Source: Myroides pelagicus (GTDB taxonomy: Bacteria > Bacteroidota > Bacteroidia > Flavobacteriales > Flavobacteriaceae). Taken from it: DNA of 64,000 bases. Position 1 is the stretch's first letter, and every line of letters starts with the position of its first letter. The notes below the pieces were generated by a model that saw nothing but the letters and a program-made list of their open reading frames with translations, was not told the DNA's origin and searched no databases. Positions 61,735 to 64,000 of the stretch are shown one piece after another. Where the stretch lies: the NCBI RefSeq assembly GCF_009711055.1, contig NZ_WMJY01000007.1, forward strand, positions 1 through 64,000, read 5' to 3'. The translations under genes and the position numbers were made by a program.

Positions 61735-63210
61735 CTACCAGAACCCTAAGAACTTCCACCATAAACTACCTACACTTAACCAGATAATTAGGTTGATTAC
61801 GGTCACTACAAAACCAGCTTTCCACCATTCGCCTAAGGTTGTATATCCCGAACCAAAGATAATAGGAGCAGTACCTGTTCCATAGTGTGTTAGTGATGAC
61901 ATGATCGATGATGAAAAGGCTAATGCAAAAGCTAATAACATTGGTGGTGCACCTAAGGCAATTCCTGCTGCAAAGAAGGCTCCAAACATTGCGGTAATGT
62001 GTGCAGTGGTACTAGCAAAGAAGTAGTGTGTAAATACGTAAATCAATACTAATAAAATCGAACCAGCCCACCAGCTCACACCTAAATGGTTGATGCCAGT
62101 ACCTACTGAATTTGCTAGCCATGATACTAAACCTAGTTTTCCAAGGAAACTAGCCATCATCACTAAGGCAGCAAACCATACGATCGTATCCCAAGCTCCT
62201 TTGTTTTTCAATACATCGTCCCAAGTCAGTACGCCCGAACAAATCAAGATTGCTAATCCTAAGAAGGCTGCAGTAGTTGGCTGTACAATAAATGCATCTC
62301 CAAAAATCATCGCTGGTACTCCTGCCCATAACATTAATAGCAAGATGAATGTTGACATTGTTATCTTTTCTGCTAGCGTTAATGGCCCTAATTCTGCTAG
62401 TTTTTGTTTAGCAAATTTTGGTGCATCTGGCGTCTTTTTGATTTGAGGTGGATAAATCACATAGATAATCAAAGGCAATAAGATCAAGGAAATAAGCGCA
62501 GGTAATAAAGCTGCTTTAGTCCATGTCAGCCAAGATATTGTATAGTTAGGATCTGTACCTTCATAAATCAAACTTACAATCAGCGGGTTTGGCGCTGTAG
62601 CTGTAATGAATAGAGCAGAGGTGATCGGGTTGAAGTTATAGTTAACCAAAGCTAAATAACGTCCAATTTTTTCTGTTGATCCACGTTCTGGTTTTGAACC
62701 AAAACTATCCGCAATAGAACGCATAATCGGGTGGATAATACCTCCTCCACGCGCTGTGTTACTTGGTGTTACAGGAGCAAGTGCTGTCTCAGCTAGCCCT
62801 AATGCGTAGGCAATACCTAAAGTACGCTTACCAAAAATTGCGATTAGGGAGTAACCAATTCTACTTCCAAGACCTGTCTTTCCAAGACTGATAGATAACA
62901 TAACAGCTACCCCAATTAACCAAATCAGGTCATTAGAAAACCCACTTAAGGCATCAGCTAAAGCTGCTTTGCTATTTCCTGGATTGGTTACTCCAGTAAT
63001 TGCCACAAGCGCAATGGCTACGATGGACACACCTCCAATAGGTAATGCCTTTCCGATGATTGCTGCGATTGTACCTACGAATAAGGCTAAAAGATGCCAT
63101 GCATTAGGAGCTACTCCTTCTGGAATAGGAATCACAAACCAGATAATTAACGTCAGTGCAATGCTAATTGCTGCTGGAATTGGTTTGATTGGGTCAAGTC
63201 TATTTTGCAT
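61735..63210 (-). CDS. DASS family anion (di/tricarboxylate) transporter
   Basis: This 491-residue protein has about 12-14 membrane segments. Family marks are the two inverted-repeat substrate loops: APVTPSNTARGGGIIHPIM (an SNT motif) and the second-half FFASTTAHITAMFG (STT), plus SSLTHYGTGTAPIIFGSGY near the end. It resembles bacterial 2-oxoglutarate/malate or citrate carriers. Whether it is a Na+ symporter or exchanger is not evident. Confidence 0.9.
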   Translation of the reverse strand: MQNRLDPIKPIPAAISIALTLIIWFVIPIPEGVAPNAWHLLALFVGTIAAIIGKALPIGGVSIVAIALVAITGVTNPGNSKAALADALSGFSNDLIWLIGVAVMLSISLGKTGLGSRIGYSLIAIFGKRTLGIAYALGLAETALAPVTPSNTARGGGIIHPIMRSIADSFGSKPERGSTEKIGRYLALVNYNFNPITSALFITATAPNPLIVSLIYEGTDPNYTISWLTWTKAALLPALISLILLPLIIYVIYPPQIKKTPDAPKFAKQKLAELGPLTLAEKITMSTFILLLMLWAGVPAMIFGDAFIVQPTTAAFLGLAILICSGVLTWDDVLKNKGAWDTIVWFAALVMMASFLGKLGLVSWLANSVGTGINHLGVSWWAGSILLVLIYVFTHYFFASTTAHITAMFGAFFAAGIALGAPPMLLAFALAFSSSIMSSLTHYGTGTAPIIFGSGYTTLGEWWKAGFVVTVINLIIWLSVGSLWWKFLGFW

Positions 63211-63265
63211 ATCTAATATTTATGTGTTGACAAATAATTGTTTGCAATTTTAATACCAAAGTTTT

Positions 63266-63286
63266 GTGTTTTTCTGTGAAAAACAC
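63266..63286. promoter_or_regulatory. 9-bp inverted repeat upstream of DASS gene
   Basis: GTGTTTTTC-TGT-GAAAAACAC lies 55 bp 5' of the transporter's start codon, a position suited to an operator or a leader hairpin. Confidence 0.4.
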
Positions 63287-64000
63287 TTGTTTAATGTTAT
63301 AGGGTGTAAAGTGTTTTATTCTTTTCTTATAACATCTTTTGGTGTTTTTGATATTATTATATGCTAAATTATTAATTTTAATTTATTTAATTGTGCTTTT
63401 TGTTGTGTTTTATTTTAGGTGTTTTTTACTTTTATACTTGTGGTATAGTGGGAAAAGTACTACTAAAGTTGACCTTATGATGATTTTAGTTTATAAGTAG
63501 GCTCTTTTATGTATATGTCTGTTAGCTGTAATAGGCGGATATAAGTTGATATTTCTCTAATTAGACAACAGTGAATTACTTTTCAAATAGATGGTATGTT
63601 TTTTTTATACTTCTGAATTAGCTACTACTTTTTCTATTAACTTATTAGTTTGTTGCAAAGCTTGTGCTATACTACATGTATAGATCAAGAAAGCATGGAC
63701 ATAAATCTTCTTTGGCGTTTTTGAACGCTTAATTGGCCATTTCACTTTTGTGTTTTTGATTCAAAAAGGAGTATTTAACGATTATTCACTAGCTGTATCA
63801 CATTTTTTTGTATTAAAATGAGTGTTTATTAAATTAACTGCCACCCGTTGTAAATAGGGGGGTAAAAGATAAATATTGTGTGATTATTTCTGTTTATTTG
63901 ATTATTTTTTTTCAAAAAAATAAAAATAAATCGTCTGGGTGTTTATTTTTTGTTAATTTAGTTCCACTTATGAGAGACAACAATAAGACATATAATATTC
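63287..64000. other. long AT-rich region without a recognised gene
   Basis: No convincing reading frame on either strand. Minor inverted repeats exist (CTATAC/GTATAG at 63668-63684 and GCGTT/AACGC at 63715-63728). The end of the window may be the promoter region of a rightward gene beyond it. Confidence 0.5.

Noticed and set aside
1..64000. CRISPR arrays, tRNA or rRNA genes
   Set aside because: No regularly spaced direct repeats, cloverleaf-like segments or rRNA-like conserved stretches were seen on either strand.
63287..64000. Origin-like or riboswitch-like AT-rich region
   Set aside because: Only short scattered inverted repeats. No DnaA-box cluster or known riboswitch core was found.

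Overview
The window is a chromosomal segment of a low-GC member of the Bacteroidota, almost certainly a Flavobacteriaceae bacterium (Myroides- or Flavobacterium-like). The evidence is the TAnnTTTG (-7) promoter elements, lack of strong Shine-Dalgarno sequences, flavobacterial families (fused E1 alpha/beta 2-oxoacid dehydrogenase, GH3/beta-lactamase fusion, THUMP-like methyltransferase, DUF3857, MORN_2/YwqK, DUF6150), an LptD/TamB outer-membrane apparatus, and BshA for bacillithiol. The genus is inferred, not proven.

Layout. 1-2.7 kb: lipocalin-like ORF, then a divergent MFS exporter / LysR pair. 3.0-6.7 kb: complete FecCD-type ferric-siderophore ABC importer operon behind a consensus promoter and a Fur-box-like palindrome. 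6.9-11.2 kb: small accessory genes (DUF6985-like, AhpD-like, Crp/Fnr regulator, DUF6150, hotdog thioesterase, membrane protein), an eroded hsdM start, and an unexpected cobalamin riboswitch on the minus strand reading toward the thioesterase. 11.5-24.6 kb: metabolic and housekeeping genes (purC, nitroreductase, fused BCKDH E1, alpha-oxoamine synthase, VOC protein, ornithine/alanine racemase-like, GNAT, META lipoprotein, and the tsaD-rsmE-AI-2E-THUMP operon). 24.7-32.6 kb: tamB, then a pfkA-gap-nagK-mgsA glycolytic operon. 33-36 kb: MORN-repeat protein, an RNase HI-like pseudoenzyme with an extra C-terminal domain, and a secreted esterase.

36.1-44.0 kb is the accessory island. It begins with wrecked genes (a McrC-like 3' end and another frameshifted fragment). 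It then carries a tight four-gene operon: a lipoprotein with a transmembrane helix and a cytoplasmic tail, a 932-aa tubulin/FtsZ-like protein with an intact GGTGSGT nucleotide loop, a 720-aa divergent tubulin-like partner whose loop is destroyed and which has a coiled coil, and a secreted vWA protein with a MIDAS motif. This resembles the tubulin-superfamily/vWA membrane-remodelling systems predicted from genome context by Makarova and Koonin (2010, recalled from memory). The active/inactive tubulin pair and the trans-envelope arrangement look distinctive, and this is the best candidate here for an undescribed system.

44.2-61.7 kb returns to core functions: succinate-semialdehyde dehydrogenase, DUF3857 protein, RidA, LptD, cell-wall amidase, MCE lipid-transport protein, a membrane Fe-S/CCG redox pair, GH3/beta-lactamase fusion, BshA and a DUF1963 gene pair. 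The window ends with a DASS anion transporter and about 0.8 kb without recognisable genes.
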